Shown here: positions 51,674-60,156 of the stretch, one piece after another
Layout of the letters: every line of letters starts with the position of its first letter
Position numbering within the stretch: the first letter of the stretch is position 1
Assembly: GCA_015066175.1 (NCBI GenBank)
Contig: SVOW01000004.1
Coordinates: 1 to 64,000, forward strand
Origin: Oscillospiraceae bacterium
Lineage (GTDB): Bacteria > Bacillota > Clostridia > Oscillospirales > Acutalibacteraceae
Length of the DNA: 64,000 bases
Reading direction: 5' to 3'
The notes under the pieces: generated by a model
Databases searched by the model: none
What the model saw: only the letters and a program-made list of their open reading frames with translations
Told to the model about the DNA's origin: nothing
Position numbers and translations under genes: made by a program

Positions 51674-54600
51674 ATGACCAACTTTGATTTTTTAACAAAG
51701 GACAAGCAATTTGATACGTTTTCCTCTGTTGCAGTTGCGGCGGAAAAAACTTTACATATTGATTTGTCAACTTGTGTTATAAATTGCCGCAGGGCGATGG
51801 AAATGGCTGTCAAATGGATGTACTCCGTTGACAATGAGCTTGTTCTGCCCTGGCAGGATACGCTTGTCAGCCTTATGAATACAGATGAATTCCGTCAGAT
51901 TGTAAGCGAAGATGTGTGGCGAAGAATGGATCTTATCCGAAAGCTCGGCAATAATGCTGCCCACACAGGCAAGGTGATTACTGCGGAGCAGGCGAAGCTC
52001 TGCCTTGAAAACCTGTTTATCTTTATGGATTTTATCGCTTGCTGTTACGGCAAGGATTATGAAGAAAAGCAGTTTGATACGTCTTTGCTGGATAAACACA
52101 CAGAAACGCTTGTTGACAACGGTGTTGAAATCAATTTTGAACAGCTTCTTGCTGAAAACAAGGCGCTTAAAGAGGAACTTACTGCCCGCCGTAGTGAACA
52201 GCAACAGGCTTATGTGCCCAAGCCTCTTGATCTGACTGAATATCAGACGCGCAAGATTTATATTGACGCAATGCTTGTTGATGCAGGCTGGGTTAAGGGC
52301 AAAAACTGGATTAACGAAGTTGAGCTTGAGGGTATGCCTAACAGCGCAGGTGTGGGATTTGCCGATTACGTGCTTTACGGTGATGACGGCAGAGCGCTTG
52401 CTGTTGTTGAAGCCAAGCGTGCCTGCAAAGATGTTGCAGTCGGCAGACAGCAGGTGAAACTTTACGCTGATCTGCTCGAAAAAAAGTACGGCAGACGGCC
52501 TGTCATTTTCCTCACCAACGGCTTTGAAACACGCATTATTGATGGTCAATACCCTGAGAGAAAGGTTTCATCAATCTACTCAAAGCGTGATCTTGAAAAG
52601 TTGTTTAATCTGCGCACAATGCGCACAAGCCTTAAGCATGTAATTGTAGACCCCGCAATTGCAGGCAGATATTATCAGGAGGGGGCTATCCGCGCCGTAT
52701 GCGACAGTTTTGATAAGAAAAACCGCCGTAAAGCTTTGCTTGTTATGGCAACAGGCTCAGGTAAAACAAGAACAGTTATTGCCCTTACAAAGGTTCTGCT
52801 TGACCATGGCTGGATCAAAAACATTCTTTTCCTTGCAGACAGAAATTCACTTGTAACTCAGGCGAAGCGTGCTTTTGTTAACCTTATGCCGGATTTTTCC
52901 GTCACCAATCTTTGCGAGGAAAAAGATAATTATACTGCACACGGTGTTTTTTCAACCTACCAGACAATGTTCAACTGCATTGATGAAGTTAAGGATGAAG
53001 ACGGCAAACTTTTCACCTGCGGACACTTCGACCTTATCATCTGCGATGAAGCACACCGTTCCATTTATAATAAGTATAAGGATATTTTCAATTATTTTGA
53101 TGCTCCGCTTGTGGGCCTTACAGCAACGCCCAAGGATGAAGTTGAAAAGAATACCTATGAAATTTTTGAACTTCAGAGCGGTGTGCCCACTTATGCCTAT
53201 GAGCTTTCACAGGCTGTTGCTGACGGCTATCTTGTTGACTATATGTCAATTGAAACAAAACTGAAATTTATTGAAGACGGCATTGTTTACGACGAACTTT
53301 CTGATGAAGACAGAGCCGAGTATGAGGACACGTTTGAAAACGAAAATGGTGAATTGCCCGACAAAATCAATTCTTCTGCACTCAACGAATGGGTTTTCAA
53401 CGAAGACACAATCCGCGAAGTTCTCCATGTGCTCATGACAAACGGAATAAAAATTGATTATGGAAACAAAATAGGTAAATCAATTATCTTTGCCAGAAAT
53501 CACCGCCATGCCGAAGAAATATTGAGGGTGTTCAATAAGGAATATCCCCATCTTAACGGCTACGCAATGGTTATAGACAACTACACAAACTATGCGCAGA
53601 CAGCCATTGATGAATTCAGCAATCCGAAAAAACTGCCGCAGATTGCTATTTCTGTTGATATGCTCGACACAGGTATTGACGTGCCGGAAGTGCTTAATCT
53701 TGTGTTCTTTAAAAAGGTTATGAGCAAGGCGAAATTCTGGCAGATGATAGGCAGGGGAACACGCCTTTGCCCTGAACTTCTTGACGGCGAAGATAAAAAG
53801 ATTTTTTATATATTTGACTTCTGCAACAACTTTGAATTTTTCCGCAGCGAAAAAAATCCCAGAGAATCTGCAAATATGCTTGCTGTTCAGGGTGCAATAT
53901 TCAACCTCAAGGTGCAGATTGCCTTTAAACTTCAGGATATGGATTACCGGACCGATCAGCTCATTGCTTTCCGAAAGCTGCTTGTTGAAGATTCAGTACG
54001 CAAAGTCAAAGAGCTTAACAGGGATAATTTTGCAGTTAAACAGCATCTTCGCTATGTGGAACGATATTCCGATGAACAAAGCTACAATGCACTCACTTAT
54101 GAAAACACACTTGAGGTAAAAGAAGAAATTGCCCCGCTTATCATTCCTGACAAAGACGATGCAAGAGCCTTGCGTTTTGATGCATTGGTTTACGGCATTG
54201 AACTTGCTTATCTTGTGGGTAAAAAGTATGCAAAGGCAAGGAGAGATTTGTTCAAAAAGGTTGGTGCTCTTGCAAAAACATCAAATATTCCGGAAATTGA
54301 AGCACAGCACAACCTTATTGATAAAATTCTGCATACCGACTATGTTGAAACAGCAGGAATAAACGAATTTGAGCATATCCGCGAAAATCTTCGCGATCTG
54401 ATTAAATACATTCAAGTTGAACATCATTCATACAATACAACATTGGATGATGAAATAATTTCAGTTGAATGGCACGAATCTGAACTTGAAAATGACGATC
54501 TGAAGGATTATAAAGCCAAGGCTGAATATTATGTCCGTCAGCATCAGGACAACGAGGTTATTGCCAAACTCAAGAGCAATGTTCCGCTGATAGCAGATGA

Positions 54601-54964
54601 CGTAAAAGTGCTTGAAAAGATTCTCTGGAACGAGGTTGGCTCAAAAGAGGAATACGAAGAAACCTATGGGTCACAGCCTTTGGGTGAATTTGTCCGCGAA
54701 ATTGTAGGTCTTGATATGAATGCCGCAAAAGAGGCTTTCGCAGAATACCTTAATAATGTTAACCTTGATTCAAGACAGATTTATTTTGTCAATCAGATAG
54801 TTGAATACATCGTTCACAATGGTCTGATGAAAGACCTTTCTGTACTTCAGGAATCTCCGTTTACCGATAAAGGCAGTGTTGTGGAAATCTTTACAGACCT
54901 TACTGTATGGATGGGCATCCGCAAAATTATTGAACAGGTCAACGCAAATGCAGTAGCAGCGTAG
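51674..54964 (+). CDS. hsdR: type I restriction endonuclease/translocase subunit
   Basis: 1096 residues. N-terminal DUF4145-like helical region (about 1-130), coiled coil (about 150-175), HsdR_N nuclease domain (about 195-315: DYVLYGDDGRALAVVEAKR carries the D-x-n-E-x-K site). The SF2 motor has Walker A ATGSGKT (359-365), DEAH (458-461) and a SAT-like TATPKD. The helicase C-domain has DMLDTGIDVPEV and GRGTRLCP. A C-terminal EcoEI_R-type domain follows. Complete and apparently active. RBS AAAGGAG is upstream. Confidence 0.95.
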   Translation: MTNFDFLTKDKQFDTFSSVAVAAEKTLHIDLSTCVINCRRAMEMAVKWMYSVDNELVLPWQDTLVSLMNTDEFRQIVSEDVWRRMDLIRKLGNNAAHTGKVITAEQAKLCLENLFIFMDFIACCYGKDYEEKQFDTSLLDKHTETLVDNGVEINFEQLLAENKALKEELTARRSEQQQAYVPKPLDLTEYQTRKIYIDAMLVDAGWVKGKNWINEVELEGMPNSAGVGFADYVLYGDDGRALAVVEAKRACKDVAVGRQQVKLYADLLEKKYGRRPVIFLTNGFETRIIDGQYPERKVSSIYSKRDLEKLFNLRTMRTSLKHVIVDPAIAGRYYQEGAIRAVCDSFDKKNRRKALLVMATGSGKTRTVIALTKVLLDHGWIKNILFLADRNSLVTQAKRAFVNLMPDFSVTNLCEEKDNYTAHGVFSTYQTMFNCIDEVKDEDGKLFTCGHFDLIICDEAHRSIYNKYKDIFNYFDAPLVGLTATPKDEVEKNTYEIFELQSGVPTYAYELSQAVADGYLVDYMSIETKLKFIEDGIVYDELSDEDRAEYEDTFENENGELPDKINSSALNEWVFNEDTIREVLHVLMTNGIKIDYGNKIGKSIIFARNHRHAEEILRVFNKEYPHLNGYAMVIDNYTNYAQTAIDEFSNPKKLPQIAISVDMLDTGIDVPEVLNLVFFKKVMSKAKFWQMIGRGTRLCPELLDGEDKKIFYIFDFCNNFEFFRSEKNPRESANMLAVQGAIFNLKVQIAFKLQDMDYRTDQLIAFRKLLVEDSVRKVKELNRDNFAVKQHLRYVERYSDEQSYNALTYENTLEVKEEIAPLIIPDKDDARALRFDALVYGIELAYLVGKKYAKARRDLFKKVGALAKTSNIPEIEAQHNLIDKILHTDYVETAGINEFEHIRENLRDLIKYIQVEHHSYNTTLDDEIISVEWHESELENDDLKDYKAKAEYYVRQHQDNEVIAKLKSNVPLIADDVKVLEKILWNEVGSKEEYEETYGSQPLGEFVREIVGLDMNAAKEAFAEYLNNVNLDSRQIYFVNQIVEYIVHNGLMKDLSVLQESPFTDKGSVVEIFTDLTVWMGIRKIIEQVNANAVAA

Positions 54965-54993
54965 AAATTTTCATCAGAAACAACAGAATGAAA

Positions 54994-55031
54994 ATTCCCC
55001 GAAGTTTTTAATCTTTGGGGAATAGCTTTTT
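54994..55031 (+). terminator. terminator of the RM operon
   Basis: ATTCCCCGAAG (54994-55004) and CTTTGGGGAAT (55013-55023), then TAGCTTTTT. Confidence 0.8.
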
Positions 55032-55090
55032 GGTTTTCAGTGAATAGTGAAAAAACGAAAATCTCGCACACTATTGTGTACGGGATTTTA

Positions 55091-55135
55091 TGGCGCGCTG
55101 CAAGGGATTCGAACCCCTGACCTTTTGGTTCGTAG
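55091..55135 (-). pseudogene. 3' fragment of a tRNA-Arg(ACG)-like gene; candidate attachment site
   Basis: On the minus strand the fragment starts CTACGAA (an anticodon loop with ACG), continues through the T-arm loop TTCGAAT with flanking GGGG/CCC, and ends GCGCGCCA with the encoded CCA at 55091. The 5' half is missing: upstream sequence does not pair with the acceptor or form a D-arm. Such 3' halves are left by tyrosine-integrase elements. With this orientation the inserted DNA would lie to the right. Surrounding sequence (54965-55348) shows no gene. Confidence 0.7.
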
Positions 55136-55348
55136 GGGCTTTTTGATAACGTAAACACAAACGTCACACGAAATCAGACGTAATCTTACGTAGATAAGCA
55201 GATTCAATATTTAAAATTCCAATCCCCGATAATACTTGATTTCTCAAAAATAGCAAATTTTTCACTTTGTCAAAAGAATGTTAGAAAAACTTATATCCAT
55301 CACTGTCCGTCATAAAATTCGATGATTAAGAAAAATATGTTAACGCCC

Positions 55349-55377
55349 TTGACTTTGTATCAATATAATGATATAGT
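55349..55377 (+). promoter_or_regulatory. promoter of the toxin-antitoxin pair
   Basis: TTGACT (55349-55354), 17-base spacer, TATAGT (55372-55377). It overlaps the first operator repeat. Confidence 0.75.
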
Positions 55378-55405
55378 TATATTGTATCAATACAATGATA
55401 TAGTT
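55355..55405. promoter_or_regulatory. tandem operator repeats of the toxin-antitoxin pair
   Basis: Two 24-base direct repeats, 55355-55378 and 55382-55405, 23 of 24 bases identical, period 27. Each contains the inverted repeat TATCA-N6-TGATA. One overlaps the promoter and the other lies just downstream, 25 bases before the toxin start. Confidence 0.8.
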
Positions 55406-55429
55406 TGTTGCGACAGCGAGGTATATATT

Positions 55430-56107
55430 ATGATTTTATATCACGGCTCTTCCGAAATTGTTGAAAAACCGGTTTATGGTTTTGGTTCAGATAAAAACGA
55501 TTATGGTAGAGGGTTTTACTGCACAGAAAAAGCAGAATTGGCAAAAGAGTGGGCGTGTCCCACTGTGAAGGATGGTTTTGCAAACAAATATGAGTTTGAT
55601 ATTTCCGATTTAAATGTACTTTATCTAAACAAAGATGGCTATAATATACTTAACTGGATTGCAATTCTTCTTGATAACCGTACCTTTCAAAAGCGTTCAC
55701 CGATTTCGCGTCAGGCAAGTAAATATATTCTGGAAGAATTCCTTCTCGATATTTCAGGCTATGATGTTATATGGGGCTACAGAGCAGATGATTCATATTT
55801 CTCTTATGCAAAAGATTTTCTGAATAATGTTATCTCTGTCAGTCAGTTGTCACAAGCAATGAAGCTTGGTGAACTCGGGGAACAGATTGTACTTATGTCT
55901 CCGAACGCGTTTGATAAAATTAAATTTATTGATTATGAAATCGCAGACGGCAGTATTTATAATGCAAAACGTACGGAGCGAGAAAACCGAGCAAAAAGAG
56001 CATATCTTGATAATCACGGTGCTGATTTTTCGATTAATCCTGACGATTTATATGTTCGTGATATTTTAACAGGGCAGGTGAAAAACGATGACCCACGCTT
56101 ACGATGA
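55430..56107 (+). CDS. DUF3990-like putative ADP-ribosyltransferase toxin
   Basis: 225 residues; ATG 55430 with GCGAGGT upstream. A longer in-frame reading to 55322 would run through the operators. ART-type landmarks: ILYHGSSE at the start (His5), YGRGFYCTEK (25-34) and EQIVLM near 168-173, in the order H/R, G-x-G-F-Y-x-T, E expected for this fold. I assign it to DUF3990 from memory. It probably modifies a cytosolic target with NAD+. The antitoxin gene overlaps its 3' end by 20 bases. Confidence 0.72.
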   Translation: MILYHGSSEIVEKPVYGFGSDKNDYGRGFYCTEKAELAKEWACPTVKDGFANKYEFDISDLNVLYLNKDGYNILNWIAILLDNRTFQKRSPISRQASKYILEEFLLDISGYDVIWGYRADDSYFSYAKDFLNNVISVSQLSQAMKLGELGEQIVLMSPNAFDKIKFIDYEIADGSIYNAKRTERENRAKRAYLDNHGADFSINPDDLYVRDILTGQVKNDDPRLR

Positions 56108-56723
56108 AGTACATCTTGATGATGCAATGGAAACCTTGGGTGGAGCAGTAGAATACGCCACTCTTTTCTGCAACATAAACGGACAGGAGTTTCTTGATTT
56201 GTTTATAGCAAGTGGTGTTGCAGAGGAATACGGCAGAGGAAATGTGAAATTTATTTCGGGTATGTCCGGAATTGAACTGGCAAGATACATTTTAGAAAAG
56301 TGTGGTAAGACGTCAAGTGATATCACAGAAATGCCATATATTGATTATCCTCCTGAGTACTGGATAGGCTGGATTTTAGCGTATTATCAGTGGTATACCG
56401 GAAAAACTTTTGATTCTGTATGCAAAAAAATCTCTTATGAAACTTTATATAAATTATACGGTGTTTTACACGAGGCAGATCCGAGAAAAGCAGTAGACGT
56501 TTTTAATACTATTATGCAAAAGAATGGGGAAACAAATCTTGCACGACTCCGAAAGGCAAGGGGATTGTCTCAGTCACGGCTTGCAAACAGGGCGGATATA
56601 TCTATACGCTCAATACAACTGTATGAGCAAAGAAAGACAGATATTAACAAAGCACAGTATAACCATCTTAAATCAATGGCAAAAGTTCTCGGTTGCGTAC
56701 CCGAGGATTTGCTGGAGGATTAA
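56088..56723 (+). CDS. HTH-containing antitoxin-like partner
   Basis: 211 residues, starting inside the preceding gene. Residues about 1-85 are a domain with FCNINGQEFLDLFIASGVAEEYGRG and ISGMSGIELARYILEK. A middle segment has PEYWIGWILAYYQWYTGKTFD (about 85-107). The C-terminal Xre HTH (about 150-211) has LRKARGLSQSRLANRADISIRSIQLYEQ. I infer neutralisation of the DUF3990-like protein by the N-terminal part and binding of the two TATCA-N6-TGATA operators by the HTH. The overlap favours coupled, fixed-ratio synthesis. Confidence 0.75.
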   Translation: MTHAYDEVHLDDAMETLGGAVEYATLFCNINGQEFLDLFIASGVAEEYGRGNVKFISGMSGIELARYILEKCGKTSSDITEMPYIDYPPEYWIGWILAYYQWYTGKTFDSVCKKISYETLYKLYGVLHEADPRKAVDVFNTIMQKNGETNLARLRKARGLSQSRLANRADISIRSIQLYEQRKTDINKAQYNHLKSMAKVLGCVPEDLLED

Positions 56724-56746
56724 AGGTTAAGTGTTTTAATAAAAAC

Positions 56747-56772
56747 CCGCTATCGGCGTTTGCTGATAGCGG
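56747..56772 (-). terminator. terminator of the 5'-nucleotidase gene
   Basis: CCGCTATCGGC (56747-56757) and GCTGATAGCGG (56762-56772) around a 4-base loop. On the minus strand it is followed by GTTTTTATT. It may serve the antitoxin gene weakly in the other direction. Confidence 0.8.
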
Positions 56773-56777
56773 TTAAT

Positions 56778-57674
56778 TTATTTCTTATACGGCACTCTTG
56801 CAGAGGGCACAAAGTCTGATGCAAGGTCTGTATGTGTTTTCTGGTCGTCGAAGAATATGTTTGCATCAAATGCTTTAAGTACATCGCTTTTCTGAACACC
56901 GCCAAGGAAAAACACCTCATCAATGCGGACTTTCCACGCACGCAGCGTTCTGATAACTCTTTCGTGTGCAGGGGCATTTCTTGCTGTGACAAGTGCAGTG
57001 CGTATAGGCACTGCACCTTCGGGAAACTGTTTCTGAATAAGTGAAATTGTTTTGAGAAGCTTTGCAAATGGTCCTTCTGGCAGGGGATTCTGTGCGTTTT
57101 CCTGCTCGTGACGTGAAAATGCTTCAAGACCTTCTGCCTGATAAATTTTTTCAGATTCATCAGAGAAGATAACTGCATCACCGTCAAATGCAATTCTTAT
57201 CTGTGGGATTTCATCGTCAGCATTTATAGGGAGCTTTGATTTGTCGCAGATAAGACCTGCTGCAATGTTTGCATTGATTGCTTCCTGAACATCGTTTTCG
57301 TTTGCCGAAAGGAACAAGTCTGTTTTGAATGCACCAAGATAAGGGGAAATTGATGCACCGCCCACAAGTGCAGCGCGGCTTATGTTAAGTCCGTAATGCT
57401 CAATGGATTTGAAAACACGCAGGCTTGTGTCGGAAGTGTTTCTTGACATTACGATAATTTCAGTCAGATATCTTCCGTCTGCATTCAGTTTCTGCAAGGC
57501 TTTTACAAGGGGGAAAGCAGTACCGGGTTTGAGAATATCATTCTCGTGCTCAATCTGATATTTTGAATAGGCTTCAAGGCCTTGTTCTTCAAATATTCTG
57601 TTTTCTTCTTCAAGGTTGAAAAGCGCTCTCGACGAAACGCCGATAACAAGTTTATCATCTAATGTTACAGCCAT
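56778..57674 (-). CDS. cytosolic 5'-nucleotidase (PF06189-type)
   Basis: 298 residues from ATG 57674, with AGAGGTG upstream; an in-frame extension to 57791 has no RBS. Family motifs: LVIGVSSRALFNLEEEN at the start, IIVMSRNTSDTSLRVFKSIEHYGL, IRIAFDGDAVIFSDESE (about 172-188, the D-G-D nucleophile region) and VTARNAPAHERVIRTLRAW...FLGGVQK, ending HTDLASDFVPSARVPY. It dephosphorylates nucleoside monophosphates in the cytosol, as cN-I-like enzymes do. Divergent from the WYL regulator. Confidence 0.88.
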   Translation of the reverse strand: MAVTLDDKLVIGVSSRALFNLEEENRIFEEQGLEAYSKYQIEHENDILKPGTAFPLVKALQKLNADGRYLTEIIVMSRNTSDTSLRVFKSIEHYGLNISRAALVGGASISPYLGAFKTDLFLSANENDVQEAINANIAAGLICDKSKLPINADDEIPQIRIAFDGDAVIFSDESEKIYQAEGLEAFSRHEQENAQNPLPEGPFAKLLKTISLIQKQFPEGAVPIRTALVTARNAPAHERVIRTLRAWKVRIDEVFFLGGVQKSDVLKAFDANIFFDDQKTHTDLASDFVPSARVPYKK

Positions 57675-57789
57675 AATAACACCTCTTATGTTTATGATAT
57701 TATATTTTTTCTGATTTGTAAATACGTGAAACACCGGATTTTGTGTTTCTGTAATGACTATACCCGAAACGATGTCCTGAAAATAACCC

Positions 57790-57811
57790 ATAACATATTG
57801 AATAATGTTAT
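57790..57811. promoter_or_regulatory. inverted repeat before the WYL regulator
   Basis: ATAACAT (57790-57796) N8 ATGTTAT (57805-57811), a 22-bp palindrome 36 bases before the WYL gene start. Candidate autoregulatory operator. Confidence 0.5.
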
Positions 57812-57846
57812 CAATGGTGATACAATAAATTTATGAGGTGACAGAT

Positions 57847-58896
57847 ATGGACACAATGCAACCGAAAAAACTTATCATAATGAACATTCTCGATATACTT
57901 AAAAAATATACCGATGAAGACCACAGACTCAGCCAGAAAGAAATTGCTGAAATTCTTGAAACGGAATACGAAATGAAGGTTGACCGTAAGGCAGTCAAGA
58001 GAAATCTTATGAATCTGATTGAATTCGGATATGAGATTGAATACAGCGAAGCGGTGAGAATGGTTAAAAATAAAAAAGGTGAACTTGAAGAGAGTGTTAT
58101 TCTTTCAGATTTTTATCTTGTTCGTGATTTTACTGATTCGGAGCTTCGCCTTTTGGTTGATAGTCTGCTTTTTTCAAAGCACATTCCTTATTCACAGTGT
58201 AAAGAGCTTGTTGAAAAAATCGAAGGTCTTTCAAACAGATATTTCTGTTCAAAAGTCAGACATATCCGTAATCTCCCTGAGAATATGCCACAGAACAAAG
58301 AACTTTTCTATACAATAGAAGTTCTTGACGAGGCAATAAGCAAAGGCAGACAGGTAGCGTTCAATTATAACAATTACGGCACTGATAAAAAACAATACCC
58401 CCGCAAAGACAGCGAGGGAAAAGCAAGGGAATATGTTGTGAATCCTTATCAGATGGTGGCAACAAACGGCAGATATTATCTTGTGTGTAACAGCGATAAA
58501 TACGATAATCCGGCAAATTACAGAGTTGACAGAATCACAGGGATCCGTTTGCTTGACACACCTGCAAAGCCTATGAAGAAAGTAAAAGGTCTCGAAAACG
58601 GACTTGACCTGCCCAAACATATGGCAGAGCATATCTATATGTTTTCAGACGAAACAGAAAGAGTTCAGTTCAGAGCGAAAAAATATATCATCTCCGAAAT
58701 TATTGACTGGTTCGGGAAAGATGTGAAATTCACAGACGAAACAGAAGACGAAGTCACAGCAGAAGTAAAAGTAAGCCGGACGGCAATGAAATTCTGGGCG
58801 ATGCAGTACGCAGAACATATAACCGTCACATCACCGGAAAACCTTGTGAATGATGTAAAAAACACCCTGCAAAAAGCAATGAAAAAATATAATTGA
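57847..58896 (+). CDS. WYL-domain transcriptional regulator
   Basis: 349 residues, ATG 57847 with ATGAGGTG upstream. N-terminal winged HTH (about 5-75: RLSQKEIAEILETEYEMKVDRKAVKRNLMNL). The WYL domain (about 150-245) has GRQVAFNYNNYG and VVNPYQMVATNGRYYLVCNSDKYDNPANYRVDRI, and a WCX-like C-terminal domain (about 265-349) follows. WYL proteins sense nucleic acid or nucleotide ligands and often control defence genes. The next gene follows by 16 bases and is probably in the same operon. Confidence 0.9.
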   Translation: MDTMQPKKLIIMNILDILKKYTDEDHRLSQKEIAEILETEYEMKVDRKAVKRNLMNLIEFGYEIEYSEAVRMVKNKKGELEESVILSDFYLVRDFTDSELRLLVDSLLFSKHIPYSQCKELVEKIEGLSNRYFCSKVRHIRNLPENMPQNKELFYTIEVLDEAISKGRQVAFNYNNYGTDKKQYPRKDSEGKAREYVVNPYQMVATNGRYYLVCNSDKYDNPANYRVDRITGIRLLDTPAKPMKKVKGLENGLDLPKHMAEHIYMFSDETERVQFRAKKYIISEIIDWFGKDVKFTDETEDEVTAEVKVSRTAMKFWAMQYAEHITVTSPENLVNDVKNTLQKAMKKYN

Positions 58897-58912
58897 TTGA
58901 AGGAGAAATATT

Positions 58913-59665
58913 ATGGATGAAGTAAGTTATAAGGAAAAAGTTTTAAAAGCAGGAGAACAAGCTTTCAAAGCTACAATTATTGAAAAACCTAAAGAAATAA
59001 AGGACAAGAAGTCATTGATGATTGAATATGCCCGCTGTGGTGATAATTATTGGATAAATGACCGTGTAAGATTCATGGTGGTGGGCAGAGCTCCGGGGGT
59101 ATTTAAAAAAGACGACCATAATGTGATGAATTATTTAGATGATAATGGCTGTTTATTTAGTGAAAATAAAATAGAATACTGTTTTGATGAGCATTATAAG
59201 GAAGGACTTGATTGGATTCACAGTAAAAGTGATGACGATAAGAAAAAAAGAAAAAGATATATTGATGCAAAGCCATTCTTTTGCTTTGCTAAAAAAGTAT
59301 ATCTCCGATTAACAGAAAAAGAACAGAATTTTGAATGGTATAAGAATATTTGTCATTCTAATATTTATAAAATTGTATCAACTTCAGGGGGAAACCCATC
59401 TTCAAGACTTACAAAAGCACAGGAAAATGAAATGTTACGGATCATGAAAGTAGAATTTGAATTTTTCAGACCAACCCATATTCTTGTTATTGATGGGGAA
59501 GGAGAGGAACATTGCTGGTGCACAAGAATTAAAGCTGATTTAAAGAAAAATGCGGAAAGTTTCGGTGCGAAAATATGGTTTTCAGACAGACCTGAAACGA
59601 GAAAAGCAGAAGATTTAATAAAGAGAATTGATGAAGTTGATGTGAATTTTTGGCAAAAGAAGTAA
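58913..59665 (+). CDS. unknown protein, possibly uracil-DNA-glycosylase-fold
   Basis: 250 residues, RBS AAGGAG. No signal peptide or TM helix. RFMVVGRAPGV (about 53-63) resembles the strand plus G-x-x-P-G loop of uracil-DNA glycosylases, and ICHSNIYKIVSTSGGNPS (about 148-165) and HILVIDGEG could be later active-site strands. The match is weak and by eye only. It follows the WYL regulator, an arrangement seen with defence or DNA-repair effectors. It could equally be an unrelated alpha/beta protein. Confidence 0.6.
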   Translation: MDEVSYKEKVLKAGEQAFKATIIEKPKEIKDKKSLMIEYARCGDNYWINDRVRFMVVGRAPGVFKKDDHNVMNYLDDNGCLFSENKIEYCFDEHYKEGLDWIHSKSDDDKKKRKRYIDAKPFFCFAKKVYLRLTEKEQNFEWYKNICHSNIYKIVSTSGGNPSSRLTKAQENEMLRIMKVEFEFFRPTHILVIDGEGEEHCWCTRIKADLKKNAESFGAKIWFSDRPETRKAEDLIKRIDEVDVNFWQKK

Positions 59666-59739
59666 AACAATTAACATCTCCCTAAATAACCCCACACCTT
59701 CTGTTACAATGGCTTTACCGTAAACAGGAGGTGAATTTT

Positions 59740-59931
59740 ATGAATCAGTGGAAGGTAGTGTTTTCTGTGAACAATGTCCGCACAGAGCAGATTGTAACAA
59801 GTCCGGACAGCTTTGAAGCACAGAAAATCATAAAAAGCCAATACGCAGGTCAGGATGTCCAGAATAAGATACGTCGTCCCCGCCAAAATAGTAAGTTGAA
59901 AATTCCCGTCAGATGCTCAACCATAATCTGA
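59740..59931 (+). CDS. small conserved-looking protein, 63 residues
   Basis: A strong AGGAGGTG (59727-59734) sits 5 bases before ATG 59740. WKVVFSVNNVRTEQIVTSPDSFEAQKIIKSQYAGQ reads as a beta-beta-alpha unit with a basic tail. Similar small proteins are, from memory, frequent in clostridial mobile elements. The codon pattern and RBS argue that it is real; the function is unknown. Confidence 0.55.
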   Translation: MNQWKVVFSVNNVRTEQIVTSPDSFEAQKIIKSQYAGQDVQNKIRRPRQNSKLKIPVRCSTII

Positions 59932-60156
59932 GTCCTGATGGGGAGTTTTAAATTGTTAGAAATATGTTAGAAAAATTATGTTAGAAGAAAAATAAAAATT
60001 CCTGCACTTAAGCGACGATTCTTCATTTCTTAAATAGTTAATAACAAATCTTTTTAATCCCTTGCCAAAAGGTCAAAGGGTTAAAATGTAATTTCATTAC
60101 ATCTGTCTGATTTATAAACATACCCCGTCAGTTTATTGAGAACTGACAGGGATAAC
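59932..60156. other. intergenic stretch with hairpins, no gene
   Basis: It holds repeated ATGTTAGAA motifs (about 59960-59990; one more at about 55289), an imperfect hairpin AATCCCTT...AAGGGTT (about 60056-60082), the palindrome ATGTAAT-TTC-ATTACAT (60086-60102) and GTCAGTT/AACTGAC (60126-60147), the latter placed as a terminator for the minus-strand TetR gene. Confidence 0.5.

Noticed and set aside
55322-55429. Longer N-terminus for the ART-like toxin
   Set aside because: It would translate the operator repeats into duplicated YQYNDIV peptide; ATG 55430 has an RBS and the family start.
60056-60082. Possible second attachment site sharing CCAAAAGGTCA with the tRNA fragment
   Set aside because: Only 11 bases match, in the opposite orientation, and the sequence is explained as an imperfect hairpin; an att pair needs direct repeats.
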